From contig CM061227.1 in assembly GCA_030844895.1 (NCBI GenBank), positions 109,732,238 to 109,796,237 on the forward strand: a DNA stretch of 64,000 nt, in the 5' to 3' direction. This document shows positions 10,866 to 21,346 of the stretch, in pieces. The position numbers and the translations under genes are program-made. This DNA comes from Ambrosia x helenae. Lineage: Eukaryota > Streptophyta > Magnoliopsida > Asterales > Asteraceae. Under the pieces are notes generated by a model. That model saw only the letters and a program-made list of their open reading frames with translations. It was not told the origin of the DNA and did no database searches. The first letter of the stretch is position 1. Every line of letters begins with the position of its first letter.

Positions 10866-11826
10866 GGCCTAAAGGGGCGCGGCGCAACTAGAATGATGTT
10901 TTCACTTAACTAATTATACACTGTCATATCACTTCACTGATTTACTTTACTGATTCACTTTTTTGTAGGCAGCACTCCACTGATTCACTTCACTAAAATG
11001 TTTATATTTTATTATTTTTTAAGGAACGGTAATTAAACAAATTATCAAACATTATTTAACACGGTAAAATAAATAGTAGAAACACCTAAAATATTATAAA
11101 ACGTCCTCTCATAGCTCTCCAAACCTCGACCCTCGGGGGGTTATCATCGTTTACGTTTCGGAATTCGTTACGGGCTTCTTCAATCCATCCATCTTCGTTT
11201 AAAGCCGGATTGTGGTTCATCCAATTAACGACTAATTGTTGAAATATTGCGCACTTCGCCTTTAAAGATAAAAACTTTTCACGTATCGCGTCCGTTGAAC
11301 GATTGTTTTCACCCGTTTGTTCCTTGAATCTTGTGGCAACCGCTTTCCAAAAACTTTGCCTTCCCCGGGGTCCATGCTCTTGAACATAAAGATAGCTATT
11401 CACCAAGGCGAGTTCATCCTCTAAGGTCCAGATTGATCCTCGCACACGGTTTAGTGGGTGCGGGATTGGATTAGGATTTGGGTTTTGGTTTGCCATTCCC
11501 GTTTGTTTATGATCAACTTAAATCTGGACAATTGATTATTTTGATTAACGGTTTAGTGTGGGATGGATTGGATTTGGATTTACCATTTATATTAGATTAA
11601 CGAACGGTCAAAAAATTGTTACCGTTTTAATTAAATACATTCAAACGGTCAAAAAGCAATAAAACAATACTAAAAAACGACCGTTGCAATTATTATCAAT
11701 TGTTACCAGCCCGTTAATTAGAACCAGCAAACGGTTCACGGGACCCCTATCAGCACGGGTGACGGCGGTGTTACCGTGCTGGTAGTAGGGTACTCGTGCC
11801 CAATTCTGATAGCGCCCCGTCCACCC
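10866..11826. mobile_element. PIF/Harbinger-like element with SANT-like ORF
   Basis: Both sides carry TTA (10863-10865 and 11827-11829). The ends GGCCTAAAGGGGCGC and inverted GGGTGGACGGGGCGC share the pattern GG..T.A.GGGGCGC. Sub-terminal CACTTCACTGATT repeats are shared with the element at 5538-7159. It encodes a Myb/SANT-like protein on - but no DDE transposase, so it is non-autonomous. Confidence 0.7.
11086..11496 (-). CDS. Myb/SANT-like protein of a Harbinger-type element
   Basis: An uninterrupted 136-aa frame begins with an Asn/Pro-rich leader (MANQNPNPNP), followed by a trihelix/SANT-type fold: GSIWTLEDELALVNSYL, FWKAVATRFKEQTG and STDAIREKFLSLKAKCAIF supply the spaced aromatic residues of the helices. 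Such proteins are the DNA-binding partner of PIF/Harbinger transposases; in host annotations they are often mislabelled as glutathione S-transferase T3-like or NAM-associated. The frame ends near residue 136, whereas relatives usually continue with a further C-terminal helix region, so it may be truncated. It lies wholly inside the TTA-flanked element. Whether it is expressed cannot be told. Confidence 0.65.
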   Translation of the reverse strand: MANQNPNPNPIPHPLNRVRGSIWTLEDELALVNSYLYVQEHGPRGRQSFWKAVATRFKEQTGENNRSTDAIREKFLSLKAKCAIFQQLVVNWMNHNPALNEDGWIEEARNEFRNVNDDNPPRVEVWRAMRGRFIIF

Positions 11827-11829
11827 TTA

Positions 11830-12923
11830 TATATGTGTTGTTTATGACCCTCCATGAATTGCTTACAGTTTTGTAAATTTTAACTTATTAATTGCATTAA
11901 TTTCCATTTGCTCTACATATAGTGTACTTGATAGTTGTCTTCCAATCCATACCGTTCTATTTTTTTTACCTTATATATAAAGTTACCATTACTTTCCAAA
12001 ACAAGAAATTCTAGAAAACAATGAAACTGTAGAAGTTACCAAAAATCTCCGCACTTTACGTACTATCCACATATATATATTGAAAACGAATTTAACAAAT
12101 GCACTTCCTTTTTTTATTAATTGCACTCTCTTTTAAAAAAACAGTTTAAAAGTTAACAAATTCTATCCTTCTACTTTAAAAAAATCATTTTAGTAACTCA
12201 TCTTCTTCGTGTAATCAACCTTATTTAAGTTACTCACCCCATGAACATCATCTTCATCACATAATTGAACCATCGTCGTCCCATGAATCTCGTCATCATC
12301 TCGGTGGTACAAAGCCCCATCTAAAATATTGTTAGTTTTAATCTTTATGATTTAATTACTATAGTTTGAGACAAACTTAGATTAGGATAGAAAAGGAAAT
12401 TCTATAAAAAAAAATATAAGGTTTAATTATGTTTATTTAAAAACTTTTAAGGGGGGTGTAATCAGTAAAAATAATATAAAGGGAGTGTATTTAGCAACAC
12501 CCAACAACAATCATGTCACCTGGGTCAGTAAAAAGTAAGTGTGCTCTAGTGATTGTGATTATATTTTCTTTTATTGAAAAGGTGAAATTTTATTAACAAA
12601 AAACTAGCAAGAAGCCAGGAGGAACCAAATTTACAAAGAGAAATTAAGCAAACACCAAGTTATCGATTGTGATTATATATATAACATGCAATACACATAT
12701 GTTTAGAAAGACATCCAAATACATGTGCTTGTTAGCGACTTATGGTTGGGCCTGGTCAATATTTGAAGTGAAATAGACACGTGCTAACAACACCTACAAT
12801 GATAGAAGTGGGCATGTAATTGAGGATGGTTACACTACATTATATTGAATACCGAAAATGATAATATAAAATGCTATTTTATTTTTATTTTTTTTGTAAT
12901 TTCATTTCTTCATTTCATGACTG
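11830..12923. other. Intergenic DNA, no gene recognised
   Basis: AT-rich, with no frame showing recognisable motifs. Confidence 0.5.
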
Positions 12924-13136
12924 TCAAATTACATTAAAACAGACAGATGGACAACAAGCTGCGCCGTCACACCTTTTCGGAATCGCAAACCCCAATCTAC
13001 TAAACACAAACCTCTGCCCCTGTGAAATCGAAACATTGCTATGAATAACCTGTTGGACCTTTGTCAGGAAACGGATAGCTTTCGGTGCCAAAGAACCAAA
13101 GGTATCAAAAGTCAATGGGACGAAAAGAGTGTCCAT
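12924..13136 (-). pseudogene. Retroelement-like peptide remnant
   Basis: The frame contains FVPLTFDTFGSLAPKAIRFL and VFSRLGFAIPK. I associate this pattern with a widespread plant repeat-encoded peptide, probably the 3' part of a non-LTR-type retroelement, but I cannot name the family with certainty. No reverse transcriptase motif is visible nearby. It is treated as a fossil fragment. Confidence 0.35.
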
Positions 13137-13715
13137 ATGTTATCTTGATGATGTTGTGGAAACCGAGGGATTATGTGATTCATATAACGAGACATAGCAC
13201 AAATGCAAATTCACTCGTTAAGTCATTTTGTGAACAACATACACATGACACATAAGGTCATCAGTCGTAACATTGGGTGCAAAACGTCATCCCAACTGGT
13301 TAGCGTGCATGTTGGCTTCCACATTTCTTTCTTAAAACGTTGAAGCAGAAATTCAACTTGCATCTAGGTAGTTATGGACCATGATATAGAAAATTACAAT
13401 GACACAATTACGCTAGATTATGGTAGGAACATATGGAGATCCCATATATGATACCCGTATAAGTAGTTCAAGGATGGTCACCTTTTAGGGAACAATTGAA
13501 AGGGTACCAATTAACATATTGACATGTTTTAAGTTAGGAATGAAAAAGTTGACTGTTAGGGATAGATAAGTTGATAGTGCAAATTTTCAAATTTGGTAAT
13601 TGGTAAGTGGATCCCTACGACTTCTTTTTTGAACGGCTTAAATAACACTAAATCCGTGTTTCTTGAGCACGTGAGCCTTGAACCCTTGGCTTCAATGAGA
13701 ACAACATCACACTAA

Positions 13716-14065
13716 GACCATTCCCATTGTCAAACAAACATGTGAAAATAATATTAAAAAATTCAATTGTTTGCAAACAAACCCCCAAACGGTTTGTGGT
13801 GGCAACTATGTTTGCAATCAAATAAACCACCCCACTAACTTAATTACTTAAATAACTTATAATATTTAAGTTTTAAAAAAAAAACTAAATACACTGTATT
13901 TCTTAACTTTTTTTTGTGAACATCCTGATATAAATTTTATTAAAAACCGAATTCTTTTAAAAAAAATATTTTTAGGTTGAGTTGGGTTGTGAATGTGTGT
14001 TAAGGTTAGGTTGTATAGATTGAAGAGAGAGAATGTACTTTGTTTGTTTGTGAATGTGGATGGTC
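13716..14065. mobile_element. MITE with TAA target duplication, TIR GACCATTCCCATT
   Basis: The left end GACCATTCCCATTGTCAAAC and inverted right end GACCATCCACATTCACAAAC form an imperfect inverted repeat of about 28 bp. TAA is present on both sides (13713-13715 and 14066-14068), as in Tourist/PIF-Harbinger MITEs. It is 350 bp and non-coding. Confidence 0.75.
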
Positions 14066-14127
14066 TAACACTTAACTCCAATGGCATTGCCAATTAGACT
14101 CAATCTGTCACCCAAAGGGTGCCTATA

Positions 14128-14269
14128 TTACACTTGGAACATATGGATATTAATAAATTTTATGTTTTTAGATAAAAACGAATATATCATACAAAAGATT
14201 ACACTTGGAACATATGGATATTAATAAATTTTATGTTTTTAGATAAAAACGAATATATCATACAAAAGA
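14128..14269 (+). repeat. Tandem duplication of a 71-bp unit
   Basis: The block starting TTACACTTGGAACATATGG at 14128 recurs, essentially identical, at 14199. The two copies abut, which indicates a recent tandem duplication. Confidence 0.9.
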
Positions 14270-14339
14270 AGAAAAGATACAACACAAGACCATCCGAAAG
14301 TAGAGGTGATCAGAAAAAATATAAACATAAAAAATTGAC

Positions 14340-14500
14340 TTTTTTTATGTTTTTTTTTTTGTCGAACCGGTTTCGGTTCCAAACCTGTTCGCTACGGTAT
14401 CGGTTTCTGGCCGAACTGGCTTCGGTTTCAAATCGGTTCGGTTTTGGACCGGTTTTGTCGATTCGTAAAACCGGTTTCGGTTTCGGTTCTTAATCGGTTT
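14340..14500 (+). repeat. CGGTTTCGGTT-rich low-complexity tract
   Basis: Degenerate repeats of CGGTTTCGGTTC / AACCGG motifs, downstream of the hAT transposase remnant. Similar GGTTCGG-type tracts are common inside plant MITEs, but no ends were identified. Confidence 0.5.
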
Positions 14501-15708
14501 TTTCGCGCACAATTAGAAGAAAAACAAATAGGCCGATAAGAAAAAATATAAACATAAAAATTCGACTTTTATTATTTTTTCGGTTTTCGAAATAAGAAAC
14601 TAGGAAAATGAAATACATAAAAACATAATTCAAAATATTACAATCAATTTTTTTTTGTTAAGCTTCCTCCGAACTACTTTGGCGCAACGAAGCATCGTAT
14701 GCGAGTAATTCGTCCGATAAGGGTTCACTTAGTCCTTCTTCCGCCTCTTCGTCATGTATTCTTCGTTCAAGTTCGGTTTGGTCTTTAAGAGATGTTTTAT
14801 GTTGTACTCGATCCACCGCGTCCAAGTGATCTTTTAAGCATATGCACATCTCCAACGATTCGGGATTTAATTTTGTTCTTCGTATCGATAGCACCCTGCC
14901 ACTAAGAGAAAAAACCGATTCCGAAGCTACCGTAGAAGCTTGGACGCTTAGTAGATAACGGGCTATAGTGGAAAGGATAGAAAATTCAGATTGTTTTCCT
15001 TTCCACCAAGCCAAGATATCAAAATTTTCAAATTCAGTAGCGGTGAAAGTCACCGTAAAATTCGAGCCTTTATATATTACAAGTTCGCTATTTGGGGCTT
15101 CACCCCTTTGTCTTTTAGCCGTTTGGTCTTTAACAATATTAAAAAAATTAATTTTAAGGTTACCCCGGCTCAACCTACTACGACTTCCTTCCCCTCCCAT
15201 TGATCCCATTTGCATTTGCAAGTTGAGACCATATTTTTCTAAATAAGTATCATACAATGCTTGAAAATCTTTATCAAAAGTACTTTTCATGTGTGTTGCC
15301 CAATTTGGTTTTGTAATAAAAAAACGTAAAGCCATATGTATTTCACCGATTATTGTATAAACCCCTAGCATTTAAGCACGGGTTTAAAGCCAATGCACAT
15401 ATAAAAACATGTGGTATTTCTAAAAAATATTTTAGAAATTTTTCAACCATTGGGGATATCATTTTCTCAAACAATTCATTTTTTTCATCAAAATCATAAA
15501 TTGTTTGAACCATTGAATATAATTCTTGCAATGCTTCATTACTAGTTGGATAATAAACCGCCGATAGTTTTGTAGTAGCGTTTTTAAAAACCTCAAGAAA
15601 TTCCGTAAGTTGTTCAATACAATCTCAACCCTCATTAGCAAATTCTGTAACTCTACCACGCCTAGCAAGCCTAGTATGAAAATGTTGTAAAGTTTGTTTT
15701 TGTTTCAA

Positions 15709-16152
15709 GGGGTAACTTTGTAAAATAGTAACAAACTTTCAAAAGTGTTCCAATTAGGTCACTCAACATTTTTTTTTGTCTCAATTAGGTCACTCAACAT
15801 TCACTTAGTATGTAAATTACAGGTTTTTTCATCTATTTTGTAGGTAACTATGGTAATGTGGCTTTTTGTTTATTTTTTTCCTATTTATTAATGCCGATGT
15901 TAAGTGATGATGTGGATTTATCATATTTTTTTAATTTTTTAATATAATTAACATGTTATTTTCTTTTTTTAATACATTTACATATATTTAAAATCCTGAC
16001 CCCAACATCTTCTCCTCCATGTCATTCTTGACACATACAAAATTTTACAAGACTCTATTTGAATGTTTAGTCATTTAATTGGGCCAAAAAAAGGACGAGT
16101 GACCTAATTGGAACACTTTTGAAACTTGATTACTATTCTATGAAATATTCCC
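15709..16152. mobile_element. MULE-like MITE inside the hAT transposase
   Basis: The ends are long inverted repeats (about 55 bp) that contain TTTCAAAAGTGTTCCAATT followed by AGGTCACTC. Flanks TTGTTTCAA at the left and TTGTTTTCAA at the right agree with an aged target duplication of about 9 bp, the size expected for Mutator-like elements. It is 444 bp and non-coding. The outer 25 bp of the inverted repeats are more diverged than the inner part. Confidence 0.7.
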
Positions 16153-16440
16153 TTGTTTTCAAAGCACTTTCGAACATTGTAAAAGTCGAATTCCACCTAG
16201 TCGGTATGTCCCAATTCGGACCTAAGAAGGGACGGTTCGTATCGTTACAATATTTTTTATATTTTCTATATCGTTCGCGACTTGTTTTAAAAACTTCATG
16301 TAACATAAATCGAAAATTTTTTTGAAATCTTCAACAATGGGAATTCCAAGCCCATCTTGCACACATAAGTTAATAATGTGTGCAACACATCGAGTATGAA
16401 AAAAAATACCATCGCAAATCGGATTATATTTTAATTTTAA

Positions 16441-17023
16441 CTAGGTTTTTATCCAGCCGCGCGTTGCGGCGGCGTCAATATAATTTAGAAAACAATTAAG
16501 TAATGACATAGCGTTGCGACATTTAAAATTCAAATCAAACCTAAATCAATTGTCATTGTGTTCGTGATATTAGTTTATCATACATAAACTTTCCACCTAA
16601 ATTATTGTGTATGCTCGTGAAATTTCTATGGTAAGCATCCCTAATAATTGCGTCATTTTTATGTTTGTAGGTATAAAATTTAACCCGAGTAAAACATAGG
16701 AAAAAATAATTTAGTCAATTTACTATACAAACTTAATTGTATTACCAATCTCTCTTAATTGTCTTTTAATACTTAAAGAAATATATTGAATTTTCTATAT
16801 CTGTACAACCAATTGTAAAAAATGCAAGAAAAAAAAAGGCAAAAAGAGGGATGGTTGCATGAATCAAACCCGGGTATCGACCATATAAACCAACCAACAC
16901 AACCACCACACCACTTATAAACATGTTGAAAGTATTTGAAAATATAAGTATTTAACATAACAAAAATAATAAAATAATAATAAAATCACTATTCAAATGG
17001 AGTTGTCTATTAATAGTATATAA
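16441..17023 (-). mobile_element. Non-autonomous Helitron in the hAT transposase
   Basis: The 3' end on - has a GC-rich hairpin (GCCGCAACGCGCGGC) followed by CTAG and a flanking T (plus-strand 16440). The 5' end reads TTATATACTATTAATAG after an A, a TC start with one C-to-T change. Skipping the element rejoins the hAT codons for VEK and LKLKYNPICDG in frame, which independently supports both boundaries. It is 583 bp. A tRNA-derived SINE-like segment lies inside. Confidence 0.8.
16790..16930 (-). repeat. tRNA-derived SINE-like segment in a Helitron
   Basis: On - it shows a box-A-like TAAGTGGTGTGGTGG and, about 40 bp later, a box-B-like GGGTTTGATTC, followed by a T-rich stretch. This is the RNA polymerase III promoter layout of tRNA-derived SINEs. 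It has no tRNA fold and is not a tRNA gene. Confidence 0.45.
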
Positions 17024-17276
17024 TTTTTCAACCGCGACATTATTGTTTGACGCGTTGTCGAACGACATTGAAAATATTTGTTTTGTAAGTGAAAAGTTTG
17101 TATTACATGGTCTAAAACATAAAATATATTTTCGCCAGTGTGTGAATACTCAAATAACTCAAACGCAATCATATGTTTCATTATTTGCCACCTACCGGGA
17201 TCGATCCCAAAGTTATAGAAGAAGTTAAATCAATTGGATACTTATGTGTTAAAAGCAAGTCTAAGGAAGACTCTAT

Positions 17277-18059
17277 GGTGCTGTTTGTTTTTTCTGTAGG
17301 AAAAGGTCTGCAGTCTGCGGACCACATCTGCAGACGTCTGCAGGAGAAGAGGTGGACCAAAGGTCTGCAGTCTACAAGAAAAAAGACTGTTTGTTTATTA
17401 ACTTCTGCAGGCTGCTGAAATAAACTGAAATTTAAATAAACTGATTTTTTTACACCAGTCTGGTGGTGGGCCGTGGTGGTGGTGGACAGTGGACAGCGGT
17501 GGTGGATGATGGTGGTGGTAGACCATGGTGGTGGTGGACGTTGGTGGTGGTGGACGGTGATGGTGGTGGACGGTGGTGGTAGACGGTGGATGGTGGTGGT
17601 AGACGGTGGTGGTGGTGGATGGTGGTGGTAGACGGTGGATGGTGGTGGTGGACGGTGGTGGTGGGTAGTGGTGGACGGTGGTGGTGGTGGTAGATGGTGG
17701 ACGGTGGTGGTAGACGGTGGATGGTGAGGGTGGTGGTAGGCGGTGGACGGTGGTGGTGGTGGTGGATGGTGGTGATGATAGACGGTGATGGTGGTGGTGG
17801 GTGGTGGTGGACCGTGGTGGTGGTGGACCGTGGTGGTGGTGGTGGACGGTGGTGGGGGTGGTGGGTGAGGAGAAGAGAATAGGAGAAGACCTTTGAAGAC
17901 CTTAGAAGACCTTGGAACAAGTCTGCACCAAGAAGAGGTCAGGAAGACCTTTTTTAGTGAAAGGTCTTCCAAAAAACAAACAATCTGCAGATCCCAAACG
18001 TCTGCGCGACGCAGACAAAAGAGGTTAGAAATGCTTCTGAGCAAAAAATAAACAGCCCC
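17277..18059. mobile_element. TIR element GGTGCTGTTTGTTTTTT with GGT minisatellite
   Basis: The left end GGTGCTGTTTGTTTTTTC and inverted right end GGGGCTGTTTATTTTTTG form a TIR. TAT is present on both sides (17274-17276 and 18060-18062). CTGCAGTCTGC-type motifs are repeated near both ends. The centre (17460-17870) is a long GGT/GGTGGA array. GGGGCTGTTTGG-type ends are typical of Tourist/Harbinger MITEs, though TAT is not the usual TAA/TTA. It separates the hAT transposase from any upstream part. Confidence 0.6.
17460..17868 (+). repeat. GGT-rich minisatellite
   Basis: A degenerate array of GGTGGTGGACGGTGGTGGT-type units occupies about 400 bp. On - it yields a long Pro/His/Thr-rich open frame that is a by-product of the repeat. 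Confidence 0.9.
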
Positions 18060-18333
18060 TATGACTTGGAGGGTGTGGGAAACTTTTGAGGTGTTTTGAC
18101 TTTTGACTTTGTTAACTTTCTGTTGGTGTAATATGTTTTGGCGGACAGTGTACATATTGTAGCTTCTTGCTACTTCTTGGTTTAATATATGTTGATCATT
18201 AAAAAAAAAAATAGAGAAAGAACGAGTGGTTAAAAAAAAGTGGCAATGATGTGGTAATGATTTGGGTCTTTTAGTTGTTATTTTGTGGGTTTTGGTGTCC
18301 ATAAAGAATGAGTGGATTTATAATGAGGCGAAT

Positions 18334-18910
18334 ACGGATGATAACGGGTCGAGTTTGGGACGGGTTTAGGTAATCCCAATCCTATACCTGATTAGATAAG
18401 CTTGTCCCAAACCCGTCGGGTTTGTATCGGGTAATTACCCATCGGGTATCGGGTATATCTGCGGGTTTCGGGTAAACCCATTAATTTTTAAAACTTACCC
18501 ATTAGGTATATCCGACTAAAAACTCGTCGAGTATCTATCAGGTAACTACTAACCAATACATTTAGCATTATTAAATATGTATATAAATGATTACAATATA
18601 TAAATATAAAATACTTAAATCATATAAAAACACTAAACGACATAGATAACAGATAGTAAACACTAATTATTGGTGTTTTTAGCACAAGATGACAATCTAG
18701 ATTATATCTGGTATCTAATCGGATAAACGGGTATACTTTATCGGGTAATCGGGTCGGGTAAACGGGTATATCATCAAATCCCAAACCCACGAAAAAAATA
18801 AAAATTAATCTCATACCCGGACCCATACCCGATTACCCGACCCCAAGCCCGTCCCAAATGTGTCGGGTTTCGGATTTACCCATAGGGTTCAGGTTTGATT
18901 GTCATCCCTA
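18334..18910. mobile_element. MITE rich in CGGGTA, 9-bp target duplication
   Basis: GAGGCGAAT occurs directly on both sides (18325-18333 and 18911-18919). The ends ACGGATGATAACGGG and inverted TAGGGATGACAATC are imperfect TIRs. The interior is dominated by CGGGTA/TACCCG repeats. The 9-bp duplication favours a MULE-like element. Confidence 0.75.
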
Positions 18911-18919
18911 GAGGCGAAT

Positions 18920-19169
18920 GACTAGACACATTTTTAAATGGGTTTAGAGTTTCTTATTGTGGCTCGACTAAGTTTAGTATACATGTTTGGAGCAATTTCT
19001 GCTTATACGGTACATACACAAGCTACTTCAGCTCAACAACATCTGCACCGCCCTCTCTCTCTCTCTCTCTCTCTCTCTCCTTATTCATCAAACCAAATCC
19101 TGTGACATCTGAACTCACACTTAAACACTTTGATATTCTGTATTGCATATTAATTGGTGTTTATGAAAG
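18920..19169 (+). promoter_or_regulatory. Promoter/5' leader of the HVA22-like gene
   Basis: A (CT)14 tract (about 19050-19079) lies 90-120 bp before the ATG, a typical plant 5' UTR feature. No single TATA box stands out enough to fix the transcription start. The MITE at 18334-18910 ends about 260 bp before the start codon. Confidence 0.5.
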
Positions 19170-19456
19170 ATGGGATCTGGGTCTGGAGCCGTTAACTTAC
19201 TCAAGCTCATCGCTCAAAACTTCGACATTCTTGCCGGGTCCCCTTCTTTCTTTACTCTTTCCATTCTTTAATTAAACACATCATAACAAATCTTGTCTTT
19301 TTGTTTTTTTTTTTAATTAGGAACTTGTTTCTTCATTCACTTTTACCCTTTATATTAGCTTCTAAACACACAAAAAAAACACTGATTCATGTCATTATCT
19401 GTCCTAATCATTGATTGTGTATATATATAATCTTTAACTTCTTCTTCTTATTATTA

Positions 19457-19487
<31 letters not shown>

Positions 19488-20463
19488 GTCTTTTTAGTTA
19501 ATTTAAGTTTTAATTTTTAATGTGTTTTATTAGGAATCTGACTTGGTTTGTGTATTTTGTGTTGCAGCCCTGTTGTTAGTTTGGCTTATCCTCTGTAAGT
19601 TCTGTTAATATGTTTTATAAAACAGTTTGGTTAACTTCTTGGTGAGCTTATCTTGGTGTGCAACAGATACGCTTCAATCAGGGCGATAGAGACGAAATCT
19701 CTGGTGGATGATCAGCAATGGCTAACATATTGGATTTTGTATTCTATGATTACTCTATTCGAACTAACCTTTGCTAAGCTTATTGAATGGTAAAGTTGTG
19801 TGCTTTATTGTGTAATTCATAGTTTCTGATTGCGCATATGCATATTCTTGATTTTGGTTTTAAAAATCGCGCTGAGGCGCAACAACGTTCACATACTGTT
19901 GCTATTTCGCTCAGCGCCTAGATGACTTACAAGAAACGCCAAAAAGGCACATTTGTTAGGATACAAAAAGGTCGCTGCTTTTGCGCTTTGCGCCTTCATT
20001 TTAGACCTCTTCGATTTTGTGTGCCTCTCTTTTTTTAAAACCAAATTCTTGTTCTTGATTCTGTTTATAATACCTGTCAGGATCCCGTTCTGGTCATATG
20101 CAAAGCTGATTGTAACCTGCTGGTTGGTCATACCATACTTCAGTGGTGCTGCGTATGTTTATGAGCATTACGTTAGACCGTTTTACACCGGGAAACAGAC
20201 GATTAACATTTGGTATGTCCCTAGAAAGAAAGACGTGTTCAGTAAACCTGATGACATCTTAACTGCTGCGGAGAAGTACATTCAGGAGCACGGACCGGAT
20301 GCGTTTCAAGAAATCATTCATCGCGTATGCATTGCCTCTTCCCTTTTGCGCTTTTATGTTAATCAGTTATGAAATCTAGTTGTAATTATCTGTTTGTTTG
20401 GTGCAGTCTGACAGGGAAGTGCGGTATAGAGGCAACAGCATATTTTCTGAAGATGATTACTGA
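19170..20463 (+). CDS. HVA22-like protein (TB2/DP1/HVA22 family)
   Basis: Five exons join in phase through GT-AG introns: 19170-19237, 19568-19594, 19667-19789, 20081-20324 and 20407-20463, giving 172 aa. Arabidopsis HVA22a is close to this length. The ATG gives the usual short leader (MGSGSGAVNLLKLIAQNFD). The hydrophobic hairpin region SLAYPLYASIRAIET...QWLTYWILYSMITLFEL is followed by IPFWSYAKLIVTCWLVIPYF and YVRPFYTGKQTINIWYVP, the TB2/DP1 signature. A charged tail ends in EDDY. Members insert as wedge-like hairpins in the ER membrane, shape tubules and take part in stress-related vesicle trafficking and ER turnover; in cereals HVA22 is ABA-induced. Intron 3 (19790-20080) holds a small repeat insertion. 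Confident family call; the exact paralogue (a/c type) is inferred. Confidence 0.92.
19850..20045. mobile_element. Probable MITE in intron 3 of the HVA22-like gene
   Basis: TTGGTTTTAAAAA at the left returns inverted at the right, with ATTCTTG on both outer sides (19844-19850 and 20045-20051). The interior has GCGCTGAGGCGC and similar GC motifs unlike the AT-rich intron. The boundaries are approximate. Confidence 0.4.
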
Positions 20464-20974
20464 TACTGAGGTTTGTTTGTGCATCAATCATGGGGGATTT
20501 GGGAGCTAGTTTTTGTGTTACTGTGGCTAAACTCTTATATTGACCATATGGTAGATTTTCTGATTTGAAACGTGCTTTAATATTGTTTACTGTTTGTAAA
20601 TCAGGTTGTTTTTCTACGTACATACATCTGAATAACATGTCATATGTTTACCTCTGTTGAGTCGTTTCTCTATTGAGGCTTTTTATCATCTTGCCCCTTT
20701 GGTTCATGTACCTTTAAGTTTAAATCTGTTTAGGGATATTGCTTTTGAACCATTGATGTCAGGTGTAAGTTGGTATTTATTCTTCTAGCTTATATATGTT
20801 GCCTAGGCAGCTAGGTGACCTTATGTGATGACGGATACACTTCAGACTAGGGCAGGGGTACCGGAGCTGTGTGCTTTTCTAGTACATGCTTTGGACAAAT
20901 AATCTCAATGCATACGTTAGTTGTGACAAGCTAGAAAATTCTGATCTCACTAGAATGAGTGGAGATATCACAAT

Positions 20975-21338
20975 CAAGGTTGCAGAAGTCGCTAGGCGCT
21001 AGGCAGGCGGTGAGGTCCAGCCTAGGGACTAGTCGGGACTAGGCGAAAATTAGGCGGAATTAGGCGTTTTGGTATTTTATACGTATTTTATATATATATA
21101 TATACACACACACACAAATTTAGGTGTTTTTTGAAAATATGTTAAGATATATACACATAATACTAAGAAATACTTAGAAATTTAATAAAAAAATTAAAAA
21201 AAATAAAAAATACCACCTTCTAGGCCAGCCTAGGACCGCCCAGACTCCGCCCAATCCCCATTTCGCCTAATTCATTGACTAGGGTCAAATTCCGATTTTT
21301 TGTTCCGCCTAGCGCCTAGGCCGCCTTCTGCAACCTTG
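20975..21338. mobile_element. hAT MITE, TIR CAAGGTTGCAGAAG
   Basis: The 8-bp duplication ATCACAAT flanks it exactly (20967-20974 and 21339-21346). The ends CAAGGTTGCAGAAGTCG and inverted CAAGGTTGCAGAAGGCG continue into CTAGGCGCTAGGC repeats. It is 364 bp and non-coding. Clean ends and perfect duplication indicate a moderately recent insertion, about 500 bp downstream of the HVA22-like stop codon. Confidence 0.92.
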
Positions 21339-21346
21339 ATCACAAT

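Larger units (their letters stand above)
14658..17276 (-). pseudogene. hAT transposase gene, broken by insertions and frameshifts
   Basis: Read on -, the pieces follow the order of hAT (RICESLEEPER/zinc-finger BED type) transposases. KHMIAFELFEYSHTGENI (about 17130-17185) comes first, then SMSFDNASNN with the catalytic-domain FDNAS motif (about 17035-17070). FFHTRCVAHIINLCVQDGL (about 16350-16420) is next, and finally the C-terminal dimerisation domain (14658-15371) with ASTVASESVFSLSGRVLSI, LNPESLEMCICLKDHL and an acidic tail. A MULE-like MITE (15709-16152) and a Helitron (16441-17023) sit inside the coding sequence, and several frameshifts separate the blocks at 15343-15668. Upstream, a further element (17277-18059) cuts off the N-terminus; no BED zinc finger was found. 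The transposase cuts and rejoins DNA at hAT ends; this copy cannot be active. Confidence 0.85.

Noticed and set aside
17200..17270. Plus-strand reading SIGYLCV that resembles part of the hAT transposase just upstream, suggesting a small inversion
   Set aside because: Only seven residues match and a GGGATCGATCCC palindrome nearby makes chance readings likely; not enough to claim an inversion.
17181..18302. Long Pro/His/Thr-rich open frame on - (373 codons)
   Set aside because: It is produced by the GGT minisatellite inside a transposon and has no domain.
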